A model generated the notes under the pieces. It saw only the letters and a list, made by a program, of their open reading frames with translations. It ran no database searches and had not been told where the DNA came from. The translations under genes and the position numbers were made by a program. From Dissophora ornata (Eukaryota; Mortierellomycota; Mortierellomycetes; Mortierellales; Mortierellaceae): 64,000 nt of DNA. The stretch lies in assembly GCA_025201705.1 (NCBI GenBank), contig MU616565.1:1-64000 (forward strand), read 5' to 3'. Numbering within the stretch: position 1 is the first letter of the stretch; each line of letters starts with the position of its first letter. Shown here in pieces: positions 1 to 13,089 of this stretch.

Positions 1-540
1 TTTTATCGCGAAAAATGCAGGTGTCCGTGCATGAAGGAGATGGAGAAAGACACGTACGATATTCGATCCCGAGGACCATCTGCCGGAAAGCATCGCGGCA
101 ATCCGGATCTGTGAATTTCTTGCCAGGCTTGTCAGTATGCGACGCCTCTGTCAGTACGCCGCGTTCACACAGCTCAAACACTGTTTTCGTGAACCCAAAC
201 CACCGCCCGGGAAAAGAGAGAGAGAGTGGAGTTAATCAATACAGCTGCAAACAGCGTCTAAAAAAAATGAGGGTCCAGGCATGTTTTGATTGTCTTTACC
301 CATGAACATGGAATCTTCGGTAGCGACATCCAATACTTCGTACAACTTCACAATGTTGACATGGTTTAGTTTTTTCAGGATAGCGATCTCGCCTCGGATC
401 AGGTCCAGTGGCGATGATTGATTTTCTACTGCAGGGGCTCGTCTTCGTACGCTGCCTGGTCCTAGCTTGAATAGATTGGTGCGGTCCTTCTTGCGCAGCT
501 TTGACTTGCTGAACTCTTTGATTGCCTGAGTATATGCCGC

Positions 541-573
<33 letters not shown>

Positions 574-1271
574 AGAGAGAAGCGGTTAGGATGATGATGA
601 CCCGTAGTCTACGGAGACGAGACTACAAAGTTGCAATGTGACAATGCTGTAAAACAACGTAGAAGAGCTCACAAACGTCGACATACATAGTGCGTCCTAG
701 TATTGACGTCGACTCCCAAGTTGACGATCCCAAAGGCCCCCTGTCCAATGATCTTCAGGAGCATATACTGCTTTAGCTGCAGCTGGCCGTCCGCAGTCTC
801 TGTCACGCTCGCGTCCAAAGTCTCCTTGACCTCGATCGGTTTCGAGAACGAGCTTCTTCGGGACGAACTTCTGGACGACATGTCGACAGACAGGTTCCGA
901 TTATGGACACTATTGCCCTGGCCCTGGTCGCGACCACGGTTTCCGTAATCGGGGCTTAACCCTCTGCTATTGGTGTTGCTGCTAGTACTGCTATTACTAC
1001 ACCGCAGCTGATCGGGGTTTGACGTTTGGTCCACGTCTTGGGCTGGTGAAGCGGTAACTGAGTGGGTCGAGAAGGGGGAGGAGATGGTGGACAAGAGCTG
1101 AGAAGAGGATGTGGACGCCAGGGTCGGCGTGCGGACGTCGCGTCGTGAGGCTAGAAGAGGAAAGGTGAATGGGTGGAAAGCGTCGGCCAGGGACATTGTT
1201 TCAGTTGGGCTCTGGACGATGAATGCCGGGCTGTCAAAGTCGTCGTCGGGGGTCTGCAATGTATTGTCCAT
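1..1271 (-). CDS. CaMKK/SAK1-like Ser/Thr protein kinase, N-terminal part (runs off window)
   Basis: Three exons are visible: 687-1271, 300-525 and 58-180. The rest of the catalytic domain lies beyond base 1. About 160 Ser/Thr-rich residues precede the kinase domain. The glycine loop reads GQGAFG, and the VAIK-type lysine lies in AIKEF at the start of exon 2. A basic, proline-containing insert separates that lysine from the C helix (GEIAILKKLNH), as in calcium/calmodulin-dependent kinase kinases and yeast Sak1/Tos3/Elm1. Exon 3 carries VFELCERG and ends at GIEY, just before the expected HRD loop. Family members phosphorylate the activation loop of AMPK/Snf1-type kinases; that role is inferred. 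The start at 1271 (MDNT) was chosen; an in-frame ATG at 1289 would add six residues. The first intron (526-686) holds a (GA)n run. Confidence 0.75.
541..562. repeat. (GA)n microsatellite in kinase intron
   Basis: An uninterrupted AG/GA dinucleotide run lies in the first intron of the kinase gene and is followed by an imperfect GA-rich stretch to about 585. On the transcript strand it reads as CU repeats close to the intron 3' end, so it acts as the pyrimidine tract before the acceptor at 526-527. Confidence 0.85.
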
Positions 1272-1979
1272 GATCGTTTGGGCGTGCATGCAATGGGGAT
1301 GGGGGGTGAGGGAGGGAGGGAGAATGAGCACCGATAAAGGAATGAGGAACTGTGGAATGAAATAATAATAAAAAAAAGGGAAACGGGCTTCGGCGATCCC
1401 GCGCAATATATGGATGAACACATCCGTTGGACAATGACCACGCGGCGAGTGGCGTGCTTTGGTTGACCATGCATGGCGATGGCGCACCTTCATCGTCCCT
1501 CTCCCCGTTGCAATGGGGACAACAGGCGCGACGCGTCTATTGGCGGCAAGGCCAGTTTCTCCGCGGAGGGCTAAACACGCCTAGTAAATAATATGCCCAG
1601 ATTGACGCCCAGTACGCCAATGGCGGTGCTCAGAAACGGGACAATCCAAAGTCAGAAACTCCCAGAGTCCAAAAAGGCCTTTTAGCATGTCCTTTTTTTT
1701 TTTGCCGTTGTTTGTTTTTGTTTGTTAATATTCATCCAGCGGGTTGCTTGAGCGGGAATAAAGGATGCACATTGGCTCGATCGATCTGTTGGAACAGCCA
1801 CAAATGATATATGAATAGTTTCGAGAGCCCTCATCATCAGTGGCGATACATTGAATGCTCACTGCAATGTTCAGCCCAGTTCTGGCCGCAATTTTATTGC
1901 GATAAAGCTTATACGCGTTGCTGTAGAGCAATCTCGCGTTGCAGAGACAAGGGGTAACTTGGACACATTGAGTTTTGTT
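1272..1979. other. Intergenic: kinase 5' region and esterase 3' region
   Basis: Both neighbours are on the minus strand. The part next to 1271 is the kinase 5' leader; read on that strand it is T/C-rich with an A/T-rich stretch at 1363-1379. The part next to 1980 would hold the esterase 3' UTR. A T-run lies at 1690-1701. No convincing gene was found; the short ORFs here lack splice or family support. Confidence 0.5.
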
Positions 1980-3972
1980 TCATCTCTTATTGTTCTCACG
2001 CGCGGAATGATGCCTTGAGAGCATCTGCTCCTGTTGCGCACTGCCAATGGACTCCCAGTAATTTGCCGTCTCCTTGCTCAAGAACACATTCTCGTGTCCT
2101 GACCCCTCCTCCGTTATATTGAACCGCCGTCCATTCACAAAAAAGCCCTGCTCATGCTTGTCGTTGCCCACTTCCGTCTCCGCAAGGTAAATATCGCTTA
2201 ACTTAAATGCTTCCTCACGCTGGCCTGCAAATGCGATCCATATCTTTTGCATCTCCTTGCCCAGTGTCAACTCCTCTGGCGTCAAAACCTTCTCTGCCAT
2301 CGGCGGTGAAAAGACAAAGGGTAGCTCACCTGCATGCATGGCCCCCAGACCCGGAACGAGCTCTTCCATCCTTTGCATCGACACGTCAAACTGGTATTGA
2401 GTCACTTTGAATCCTTGCCGTGTCTTGGCCAATTCCTGGAACGTGTTGTACAGAGTCTGAGTCGGATTGAGGAATATAAAATCACCCGTGTAATTTGTCA
2501 TGAGACGGGCGACATCCTCGTCGGTCTTTGGGACACCGTAAGCGGCCTCGAATACAGAAGCGAGCTTTGGGCTAGGGACCAATTTCTTGTAGAGGTTGGG
2601 CCATGTTTGCATGCTAAGGTCCCCATACATGTTGGCAAAGGCCGAGCCTTCGTCCTTATTGGCCCCGATCATGACCGACTTGAGGTTGGGGTCATACGCG
2701 GATTGATCAGTAGCCAACATTTGGGTGGGCACGTCGGACGGCATAAGCTTCCCGCCGTCATAGGACGGGCAGTAGCCACCCATGGGGAGGTCGTCACAAG
2801 CCTTGGACAGCTCCTCCATCGAAAGTTGTCTCAATCGCTTCATCTTTTCTTTACTGTCGAGGTCCAGAGGAATGTCGAGTTTCCGCAGCAGAGCATCAAA
2901 GATGACTTGGCCTTCCACCTGCGGGTAGCCAGCAGGCATGGTGCAGACAGTGCCGGACTGCATGATGGCATGGTCAAAGAGTCCGTGGTGTGCGGGGCAC
3001 AGCATATGATAATGAATGGCAACCGAACCTGCAGATTCACCCCAGGCAGTGACGTTTCTAGAGTCACCTCCGAACGCCGAGATGTTCCCACGCACCCATT
3101 CAAAGGCGAGTTTCTGGTCCATGAGACCCCAGTTGCCGACAGACTGGCTGTAGGGTGATATGGGGGCGGGGTTTGCGGCTACGTACTCTTGCATATCTTG
3201 AACCAGTTCCTTCGAAGCGAGGAAGCCGAAGATGTTGACGCGGTAGTTGACGGCGACGACGATGACAGGTTGGTTTAACAGAATAGAGTGCTGTACAAAA
3301 TTGGACGCGTCTAAGCAGTTTCGACACAAGGCCGGAAGCATGTGCAAGGTTAGATATGATGGATTGTAGTGGGGGTCGAGCTGAGTAGTAAAAATAAAAA
3401 GGGTCAATAGCCAGACATCCAGACATATGCACAAGCATTACTGTAGAGAGGAACGGCATTAGACCCATCTCGGTTGGCACCGCCGTGGATCCAAGTCATG
3501 ACGGGGATCGGCTCGGCGCATTCCTTGAGCGACAGGAGAGGGACATAGATGTTCAGGTTGAGGCTGTACTTCTCGTCATGGTCCACCCCGAACTGGTATT
3601 TTCCTGTTCCATATGGCTCAAAGTCTTTGGGTACGAGCAAACCCAAGGGGTAGAGCGATGGCATCTGAGGACAGACGGGTCTAGGCCATCGACATGGGAA
3701 TAAGGGATGAAAATGCAGGCCTAAGTATCGGTAAACCGCTCGGCAGGGTGCACCATACAGCCGATGGATTTCATTGTACACACGAACCCTTGCTTGATTG
3801 CATCACGCACGCCGGCCCAAGACTCTGGCTTGACAGCGGCTCGCCAGCGTTCTTGTACAACAGCGTACGGGACATTGCGAAAAATGGCAATCTGGCGGGT
3901 GCGGTCTATGATGCCGCGTATAGCGCCGTAGTTGGGGATGACGATATCGATGGTGTCCGGGGCAGCAGCCAT
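1980..3972 (-). CDS. Type-B carboxylesterase/lipase, tandem copy A
   Basis: Three exons, 3788-3972, 3442-3680 and 1980-3310, give 584 residues. The protein is an alpha/beta hydrolase of the carboxylesterase/cholinesterase family, hydrolysing carboxylic esters of unknown identity. The catalytic serine sits in GESAGS (about residue 235), the acid in NKDEGSAF (about 361), and the histidine in MHAGELPF (about 466). The oxyanion-hole motif is HGGAN. No signal peptide is visible at MAAAPDT, unlike secreted family members, so an intracellular enzyme is likely. The first intron uses a GTTCGT donor; splicing there restores the family motif GPVCPQ across the junction, which fixes the model. The gene lies head-to-tail behind a close paralogue at 4460-6452 with identical exon phases. 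Confidence 0.9.
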
Positions 3973-4459
3973 TATTGGATTCTAGTCGTTGTGCGGTTGA
4001 TAAGCGGGGGGAGAGGATAAAGGAGGGTTGGCATGGGAGCAAGATAGAGAGAGAAAGAGAGAGAGAGAGAGTGTGTGTGTATAATATTTATGTGTATTGA
4101 GGAGAATGAAGCAGGTGATGTGGAGAAATTGGTGAGAGAGCGGAAGGGGTTTGATGCGAACCCTGGAAAGTTTTGACACGAAGAAAGTGCGCTCGAAATT
4201 TGTGTTGCGCAATTGACAATGAAGGACGCCGAGCGTGTTGGGTGGAGAAGGCAAATACCATGCATGTCGTGTTATTCCTTGAGCAGGGGCTCACAGGGCA
4301 AGAGACACGCGTTCGGCATGCGCATTGTGCGTTGAAAATGAAGACGCAGTAATTTATTGCTCTTGTGCGTTTACGCGTTCCTTTGGAGTAATGTCGCATT
4401 GCTACAAACAGAGAAAGGAGGCACTCAGACGCATCCACCCACGACTTGCGCGCACTCTC
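3973..4459. promoter_or_regulatory. Upstream region of esterase copy A
   Basis: This region separates the two esterase copies. The 370 nt next to copy A resemble the region upstream of copy B (6453-6825), so the putative promoter was duplicated with the gene. It contains a GA/GT microsatellite at 4047-4081, which is CT/AC on the coding strand. The last ~110 nt before 4460 are spacer and the 3' UTR of copy B. No gene was seen. Confidence 0.6.
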
Positions 4460-6452
4460 CTATTCCTCTCGTGCGCGGAACGATGTCTTGAGGGCATGCT
4501 CCTGCTGCGCACTGGTAACGAACTTCAAGTAGCTTGTCGCCTCCTTGCTCAAGAACACATTCTCGTGTCCAGACCCATCCTCGGTTGCCGCGAACAGCCT
4601 TCCGTTCACAAATAGGCCCTGCTCATGCTTCTCGTTGCCTACTTCCGTCTCCGCAAGGTGAATACTGCTCAACTTGAATGCCTCCTCACGCTGGCCCGCA
4701 AATGCGATCCATTTCTTCTGCATCTCCTTGCCCAGTGCCAGCTCCTCCGACGTCAAGACCTTCTCTACCGCCGGTGGTGAAAAGACAAAGGGCAGTTCAC
4801 CTGCATGCATGGCTCCCAGACCCGGAACGAGCTCTTCCATCCTTTGCATCGACACGTCAAACTGGTATTGAGTCACCTTAAATCCTTGCCGTGTCTTGGC
4901 CAGTTCCTGGAACGTTTTATATAGAGTCTGAGTCGGGTAGAGGAACATAAAGTCACCCGTGAACTGTGCCATGAGATGGACGACATCCTCATCGGTCTTT
5001 GGGACACCATAAGCGGCCTCGAATACAGGAGCGAGCTTTGGGTTAGGGACCAATTTCTTGTAGAGGTTGGGCCATGTTTGCATGTTACGATCCCCGTAAA
5101 TCTTGGCAAAGGCCGAGCCTTCGTCCTTATTGGCCCCGATCATGACCGACTTGAGGTTGGGGTCATACGCGGATTGATCAGTAGCCAACATCTGGATGGG
5201 CACATCGGAAGGTATAAGTTTCCCGCCGTCGTAGAAAGGGCAGTATCCACCCGCGGGGACATTTTCACCGGCCTTGGACAGCTCCTCCATCGAAACCCGT
5301 CTCAATCGCTTTATCTTTTCTTTAGCGTCGAGGTCTAGAGGAATGTCAAGTTTCTGCAGCAGAGCATCAAAGTGGACTTGGCCTTCCACCTGCGGGTGGC
5401 CTGCGGGCATGGTGCAGACAGTGCCGGACTGCATGATGGCATGATCAAAGAGTCCGTGGTGTGCGGGGCACAGCATATGATAATGAATGGCAATCGACCC
5501 TGCCGATTCACCCCAGGCAGTGACGTTTCTGGAGTTGCCTCCAAACGCCGAGATGTTCTCGCGCACCCATTCAAAGGCGAGCTTTTGGTCCATGAGACCC
5601 CAGTTGCCGACGGATTGGTCGTAGGGCGAGATGGGGGTAGGGCTTGCGGCTGCGTACTCTTGCATATCTTTAACCAGTTCCTTCGAAGCGAGGAAGCCGA
5701 ACATGTTGACGCGGTAGTTGACGGCGACGATGATCATAGGTTGGTTTAACTGAATAGAGTGTTGTACAAAATTGGATGCATCTAACAACATTTCAACACA
5801 GGGACAAGGTTAGACGGATAAATAAATTTGTTGCGGGGTGGGTCGAGCCGAGTATTAACACGAAAAAATAAAATGGGTCGCTCAGCTAGCTAGACAGCCA
5901 CACATATGCACAAGCATTACTGTAGAGGGGAACGGCATTGGACCCATCTCGGTTGGCACCGCCGTGGATCCAAGTCATGACGGGGGTCGGTTCGGCGCCT
6001 TCCTTGAGCGACAGGAGAGGAACATAAATGTTCAGGTTGAGACCGTGCTTCTCGTCATGGTCCACCCCGAACTGGTATTTCCCTGTTCCGTATGGCTCAA
6101 AGTCTTCGGGAACGAGTAAGCCCAAGGGGTAGAACGATGGCATCTGAGGACAAACGGGCCTAAGCCGTTACCGTGAGAACAAAGGGGGAAAGTGGGCGTA
6201 AGTATCGGTAAATCGTTCGGCAGGAATAACCATACAGCCGGCGGATTTCATTGGTGTATATACGAACCCTTGCTTGGTTGCATCACGCACGCCGGTCCAG
6301 GACTCTGGCTTGACAGCGACTCGCCAGCGTTCTGGCACAACAGCGTATGGGACATTGCGAAAAATGGCAATCTGGCGGGAGTGGTCTACGATGCCGCGTA
6401 TAGCGCCGTAGTTGGGGATGACGATATCGATGGTGTCCGGAGTAGCAGCCAT
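4460..6452 (-). CDS. Type-B carboxylesterase/lipase, tandem copy B
   Basis: Three exons, 6268-6452, 5921-6159 and 4460-5781, give 581 residues. The gene is collinear with copy A: exons 1 and 2 have identical lengths, the first intron has the same GTTCGT donor, and GPVCPQ is again restored by splicing. GESAGS, NKDEGSAF and MHAGELPF are all present, so the enzyme should be active. Most residues match copy A; differences cluster near the C-terminus and in scattered surface positions. No signal peptide is visible. The substrate cannot be told from sequence. The open frame and intact triad argue against a decaying duplicate. Confidence 0.9.
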
Positions 6453-7651
6453 TCTTGGATCCTAGGCGTCGTGCGGTGGATAAGCGGGGGAGGAAAATAA
6501 AGGAAATTGGAGGTGGCCACGAAAGTGAGAGAGAGCGAGAAAGAGTGTGTATGTGTATGTGTGAAAGAGAGGGATGAGTGGAGCGGGAGATGTGGAGAAA
6601 AGAGAGAAGCTGGAGGGAGAACGAGCAGGTTTTTATACGAGTCCTGGAAACGTTTAACGCGAAGACGGCATACGCTCGAAACACGTGTTGCGTAATTGGT
6701 AATGTGGGGCGTCGAGCGTGTTGGGGGGAAGAAGGTAAACTCTATGGAGGTCGTGATATTCTTTGAACAGAAGCTCTCAGAGCAAGAGACGCGCTTGATG
6801 AGTGCGTTATGCGCTTAAAACGTGTAGAAATTTAATCAAATTTAGTCTGCTTTGCTTGCACGCAAGATGGCGGGGCGCTACGAGCCGAAAAGGGAAAACC
6901 AGTCTGCCGCAAAGCAAGGGCGGAATGGATAAAATGCCGCCTGTTAACTTGCTTCGCATCTCACCGGCTTTTTTTTTTTTTTTTTGAACCTCCGCGTCAA
7001 GACAACGTTGTGTCGGAAAGGATATTCTATATGTGCTATTCGCATTCTCAAAGAGACGGGTTCCTCCTTTTGCTTGGAGACTGGCATCGTGCTGATAGCG
7101 AGAGAGCGAAACCACAAACGAGCAAGATAACAAGGGAGTGAGAAGTGAAGGCGCAAGGAGCCACGACATCCTCCCATTTAGCAGCGAAACGCAATCAGGA
7201 TAGCCGGTTTAGGGGGCGGTGAAGAGACTGACCTTGTGAAAAGCGACTCGGATTGGAGTCAGACGTGCACCTACAGCACAGCCAAACGCGACGCGTTTTG
7301 TCGCACGCCGAACCAGTCCATGGAACACGGCATGATCGCGTGTGCTGCAACAGATACGCCCCTTTCTCTAATTGCACATGGGAAACCGACATCTGAGTCA
7401 AGTCGAGTAACTGCACTGACTCTTCGCATTCACTGATATTTATCGACGCATCGCCTTGCACTCTTCTCCTCCACGCTCCTCTTTCCTGTCCGTCCCTTCA
7501 TTCATTCATTCATCCTCACCCCTTACCCCTCACCCATTTCTCATCACCTTCTCCCCCCCTCCCCCTCCCTCCTTTTCCTTTGCCACTATCAGCAACACGG
7601 AGACGACTAACAGAGAGCGACAACAGCGCCACCGCGAGACACACCTAGACC
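6453..7651. promoter_or_regulatory. Divergent intergenic region, esterase B and AROM
   Basis: This 1.2-kb gap lies between two divergently transcribed genes. Bases 6453-6825 are the duplicated esterase 5' flank, with a GA/GT-rich stretch at 6525-6565. A T17 run lies at 6969-6985. From about 7457 to 7600 the plus strand is strongly pyrimidine-rich and includes an ATTC repeat near 7498-7513. This looks like the AROM promoter/5' leader; similar tracts precede other start codons here. No gene was supported. Confidence 0.55.
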
Positions 7652-10600
7652 ATGAGTCACCCTAATCCCCATATCGACAAGGTCTCGATCCTTGGCTCGG
7701 AGACCATCAGCCTCGGCTTCCACATCTTTGATTACCTCCTCCGTGACACCCTCTCGAACTTCAAGGCCTCGACCTATGTCGTCGTTACCGACACCCATCT
7801 CCAAAAGCTCTACCTCGACCGCTTCCTGACCTCTTTCCACAAGATCTCGGAGGAGCTTGCTGCCGCCTCTGGAGCAGACGCCACTGCCCTGCCCCGTCTC
7901 TTGACCTATGTCATCCCCCCCGGCGAGGGCTCCAAGTCAAGGGCAGTCAAGGCCGAGATCGAGGACTACTTCCTCGCACAGAGCTGTACGCGCGACACGC
8001 TCGTCTTTGCGATGGGCGGTGGAGTCATTGGTGATCTGGTCGGCTTTGTCGCCGCGACTTTCATGCGTGGAATCCCCTTTGTGCAGATTCCCACGACCCT
8101 GCTGGCCATGGTCGACTCTTCGATCGGAGGCAAGACTGCGATCGACACGCCCCAGGCCAAGAACCCCATTGGAGCCTTCTGGCAGCCCAAGCGCATTTTT
8201 ATCGATCTGTCTGTCCTCGAGACACTGCCCGAGCGCGAGTTTGTCAATGGCATGGCCGAGGTGATCAAGACGGCAGCGATCTGGAACGAGAGCGACTTTG
8301 TGCTGCTCGAGAACGGCGCCGAGGCCATCCGCGATGCAGTCCTGAAGCCTGTCCGCGACGTCGAGTTCCAAGGTACAGAGCAGCACGTTGAGCGATCTCT
8401 TATCGCCAGCAAACAAAATCGTGACTGACGAGATCGCAATCTCGCTGATGAACTGTGCGCTCTTGCGCTGGATCCAAATTGCAACTCCGTCCTAACATCG
8501 CTTAATTCCTTTTTGTTTACCAACACACAACCAGGCGCCACTTTGGAGACACGCACTCCCGCCCAGCAATTGCTGCTCCAGGTCGTGATGGCCTCTGTCG
8601 CCGTCAAGTCATATGTCGTCACACACGACGAGCGCGAGACAGGAATGCGCGGCTTGCTCAACTTTGGACACTCGATCGGACACGCCATCGAGGGTCTCGT
8701 CACCCCAAAGATGCTCCACGGAGAGTGCGTTGCCGTCGGAATGATCAAGGAAGCCGAGATTGCCCGTCACTGTGGCTTCCTCTCCCAGGTCGCCGTCGGT
8801 CGCCTAACACGCTGCATCCAGGCCTATGGTCTCCCCGTCACCATGGAGGACAAGCTCGTCAAGACCCACATCGGAAACCAGTACTGCACCGTCGACGATC
8901 TTATGCAGGTCTTGCGCGTCGATAAGAAGAACATGGGCAGCCAAAAGCGCATTGTCATGCTTTCTGGCATTGGAAAGACTCTTGAGCAAAAGCCCTCCAA
9001 CATCTCGGACGACATCATCCGCAAGGTCCTCGCTGCCTCCACCATCGTCCATCCTCGCCCCATCAACGTCGCCCCCGTCACGCTGTCGCCACCTGGATCA
9101 AAGTCCATCTCGAACAGAGTCTTGGTCCTGGCCGCATTGGGCAAGGGCACGTGCCGATTGACAGGATTGCTTCACTCGGATGACACTCAAGTCATGTTGA
9201 CGGCCTTGACAAAGCTCGGAGCTGCCACCTTCGAGTGGGAGAACAACGGAGATACTCTGGTGGTTCATGGAAACGGCGGAAAGATGCAGGTCCCTGACTC
9301 GGAGCTCTATATGGGCAACGCCGGCACTGCTGCTCGCTTCTTGACCACTGTCAGTGTCCTCGTCCCTCCGTCCTCGGTTCCTGGACAACATACCATCCTC
9401 ACCGGCAACGCAAGAATGAAGCAGAGGCCCATTGCACCTTTGGTCGACGCATTGACTGCCAACGGGTCCGAGCTCAAGTATCTCGAGGGTAAGGGCTGCC
9501 TGCCTTTGAAGGTCACTCCTTTCAGCCATGGTCTCACAGGAGGAGAGATCCAACTCGCCGCCTCCATCTCCTCGCAGTACGTCTCCTCGATTTTGCTCTG
9601 CGCTCCTTATGCCACCAAGGAACCCGTTACCTTGGTTTTGACTGGAGGCCAGGTCATCTCTCAGCCCTACATTGACATGACCATTGCAATGATGAAGTCC
9701 TTTGGGGTCACCGTCGAAGCCCTTCCCAACAATACTTACCGTATTCCTCAGGGCGCGTACACCAACCCGACAGACTACCTTGTAGAGGCAGATGCCTCTT
9801 CGGCGACTTATCCACTGGCCATTGCCGCGATTACAGGTACAACTTGCACAGTCCCCAACATTGGATCGGGTTCTCTCCAAGGTGATGCCGGATTTGCTGT
9901 CAACGTCCTTCGCCCCATGGGATGTACTGTTGTCCAGACCGAAACATCTACTACAGTAACTGGTCCTCCTATCGGCACGTTGAAGCCCCTTGCCCACATC
10001 GACATGGAGACCATGACGGACGCCTTCTTGACAGCCTCTGTCCTTGCAGCTGTGACCCAGCCTGCGACGCCCGGTGGGGAGAACGTAACCAAGATTAGCG
10101 GTATCGCCAACCAGCGTGTCAAGGAGTGTAACCGTATTGCGGCCATGATGCACGAGCTTGGCAAGTTTGGCGTGACCACATCAGAGTTTGATGACGGTAT
10201 CATTGTTCATGGCCACGACATCGCCTCATTGACGCCACCCAAGGACGGTGTCAAGTGCTACGATGATCATCGTGTTGCCATGTCATTCAGTGTGCTGGCC
10301 AACGTTGTTCCAGGAGGCACGATCATCCGCGAGAAGAAGTGTGTCGAGAAGACCTGGCCCACTTGGTGGGACGACCTCGAGGGCAAGCTGGGTGGTCGCA
10401 CCTCAGATATCGATTTAGGTCCACCATCTGAACACCACGACTACGAAGTCAAGTCATCTTCCTCGAGCAGCAAGAAAGGCGCTGGATGCTGTGCCAAGAG
10501 CGACGCCACGGTCGTGGTGATTGGCATGCGTGGAGCCGGAAAGACTTCGATGGGGCGATTTGCTGCCAAGGTGCTGAGGCGTCCATTCGAGGATGTGGAC

Positions 10601-12691
10601 CAGTACTTTGAAAAAACGCTCGCAACAACCATTCCGGATTATATCGAGGAGCACGGATGGGCTGCATTCCGTGAACAGGAGGCCAAAATGCTGACGCAGC
10701 TTTTGGAGAAGTTCCCAAGTGGACATGTTATCTCTTGCGGAGGTGGCATCGTTGAGACAGAAAGTTCGCGAAAGGCATTCACGAAGTATATCGCTGAGGG
10801 TGGAGTGGTCTTGCATTTGGTCCGCAGCATTGATGAGATTGAGGCATACTTGAACAAGGACCAGACTCGACCGATGTACGGCGAGTCGATGCGGGATGTT
10901 TGGTCTCGTCGGGAGCAATGGTACATAGAGTGCTGCAACTTTGAATTTGTGGTCGCCGGTCAGCAGCTAAGAGGCGTCGAAGCCGAGGATGCAAAGGAGT
11001 GGGCATTGGTGGAATCAAATTTTGAACGATTCCTCAAGGTCATCATGAACACATGTGCCCGAGGCCAGAAGCGTGCAAACCGGGCGCAGGTTGTTGCCAA
11101 GCCATCTTTCTTCCTCTCCCTCACGTTCCCCGATATCAGCCCCGCATTGACGCACTTGTCAAAACTGACGCTGGGCTCTGATGTGATTGAGCTTCGCGTG
11201 GATCTGTTGCAGGTTCCCGAAAATAGCGGCACCTCGTTCCGCAATCACCTCGCACAGCAAGTCTCGCTGCTCCGTCGCCATTCAGATCTTCCTATCCTAT
11301 ACACGGTCCGCTCGGCCTCGCAGGGAGGACAGTGGCCCGATAAGGACGTCGAGGGCATGGTTTCACTGCTGATGGACGGACTTGAGTGGGGTGTTGAGTA
11401 CTTGGATGTTGAAACTGGACTTCCGCGCAGTGCTATTGACGAGGTCTTGTCGAGGAGAGGCAACACTCTGATTGTGGCTTCGTGGCATGATTGCAAGGGC
11501 GATGTCGCTTGGTCCTCGGAGGCCATGGAGACTCAGTACAAACTCGCAAAGTCGATCTCGCCAGATGTGATCAAGCTGATCGGTACCGCAAAGTCGATGA
11601 AGGACAACTTTGAATGTTCCGAGTTTTCGACGAGGCATACTGCCAGTGCCAGCGACTTGCCGCTGATTGCGATGAATATGGGTGCCCAAGGACAGTTGTC
11701 ACGAGTGTTGAACAACTACTTGACCCCTGTTACTCACAAGTTGTTGCCTGTCAAGGCAGCGCCCGGTCAGCTCTCTGCTAGCGATATCCTCACAGCCCGC
11801 AATATCATTGGTCTCCTGCCAGCGAAGCAGTTCTATTTGTTTGGATCGCCTATCAGCCAGTCCCTCTCGCCGCTGATGCACAATACGTCGTTCCAATCAC
11901 TGGGTCTGCCATACAACTACAGCCTGCACGAGACTGCCACCGTTGACGAGTCTGTTGTGGCCAAGATGCGCTCTTCAGACTTTGGTGGTGCTAGTGTCAC
12001 GATCCCGCACAAGATCGAGATTATCCCCAAGCTGGATGAGATCACAGAGGAAGCCAAGGCCATTGGAGCTGTTAACACGGTTGTTCCTGTCGAGGATGAG
12101 CAAGGCAAGACGGTTCTTTTGGGCGACAACACGGACTGGCTTGGAATCTCCTGCCAGATTGAACGCAACCTCAGCTCGACCTCGAGGGTAGAGGCACAGC
12201 AGATGAAGGGCTTAGTCATTGGTGCGGGTGGTACGTCCCGCGCCGCACTCTATGCGCTCTACCGCCTCGGTGTGAAGGATATCTCGATCTTCAACCGCAC
12301 GACGGTCAAAGCGCAGGCCGTCGCTGACTCGTTCAAGGACCTCATTGCAGTCAAGGTGTTGGGCCCGAACGAGCTGTTGAAGTCATCTGACTCAAAGGCA
12401 GACTTTGATATCGTGGTGTCAACAGTCCCAGGAACAATTGACTCTGGCAGCATGTTTGATGAGTTTGTGTTTGGCGGCAGCGATAAGAAGGGAGTTGCGG
12501 TTGAGCTGGCGTACACGCCTCGGTTCACGCGGTTCCTGAAGCTGGCCAGCAAGGCTGGATGGGCAACTGTCGAGGGCGGACAGGTGCTGGTGGAGCAAGG
12601 TGGCTGGCAGGCGGAGAAGTGGGTTGGACGCAAATGGGATCTGGAGAGCGTGCAGGGGCAGATGGATATTGTCCAGGCTGGCCGCGAGTAA
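7652..12691 (+). CDS. ARO1: Pentafunctional AROM protein (shikimate pathway)
   Basis: Two exons, 7652-8372 and 8535-12691, encode 1625 residues, the usual AROM length. The domains follow the canonical fungal order. 3-dehydroquinate synthase (1-~405) has [10 protein letters not shown] and the GHSIGHAIE metal-binding region. EPSP synthase (~410-860) has GSKSISNR and [10 protein letters not shown]. Shikimate kinase (~895-1075) has the P-loop GMRGAGKTS. Type I 3-dehydroquinase (~1095-1300) has SWHD and the VIKLIGTA lysine segment. Shikimate dehydrogenase (~1335-1625) has [10 protein letters not shown] and GAGGTSRAA. Together these carry out steps 2 to 6 from DAHP to EPSP in the cytosol; chorismate synthase is separate. 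All five domains look intact. The single intron (162 nt) interrupts the synthase domain. Confidence 0.97.
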
Positions 12692-13089
12692 CTACTGAAT
12701 TAGTGTAGACAGACATGACCAAGAATACACAGTGTTGCAGATCTCATCTTTACATCAACACGACGAAGAATGCCACAGAAGGATCGGATCCAGGAACCAC
12801 AGACAAGCGGTGTCGTGGCAGCACAGACGGCCAGATTGGGCCTTGTTTCGTGTTGGTGCCAAGCGTCGCTCGGGATTTCATATGTCATTTTTTTTAGTAG
12901 AGTCACACATGAACAAAACCTTTTTTTTTCTTCGGCTCTGTCAAACGATTACTCGTCATCGCGCCTCATTAGAAACCCCATGTCTTCTTCGTCCTCTTCT
13001 TCTCTTCTCTCATTTTCTTTCCATTCTTTTCTCCTCCTCTCTATTCAGCACCTCCAATACTCCTTACTATCCGAGCCAGCAGCACAGCC
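12692..13089. promoter_or_regulatory. AROM 3' region and FIT promoter
   Basis: This spacer between two plus-strand genes starts with the AROM 3' UTR. From about 12980 to 13060 it becomes strongly pyrimidine-rich (TTCTTC/CTCCTC), as in other leaders here, which suggests the FIT 5' UTR. Short ORFs across it have no family resemblance. Confidence 0.5.

Noticed and set aside
2334..3158. 274-codon plus-strand ORF across esterase copy A
   Set aside because: It is antisense to well-supported coding sequence, and a matching shadow frame recurs in copy B. It has no motif of its own.
6969..6985. T17 run as a Pol III terminator
   Set aside because: No tRNA, 5S or U6-like sequence lies upstream on either strand; it is a simple homopolymer.
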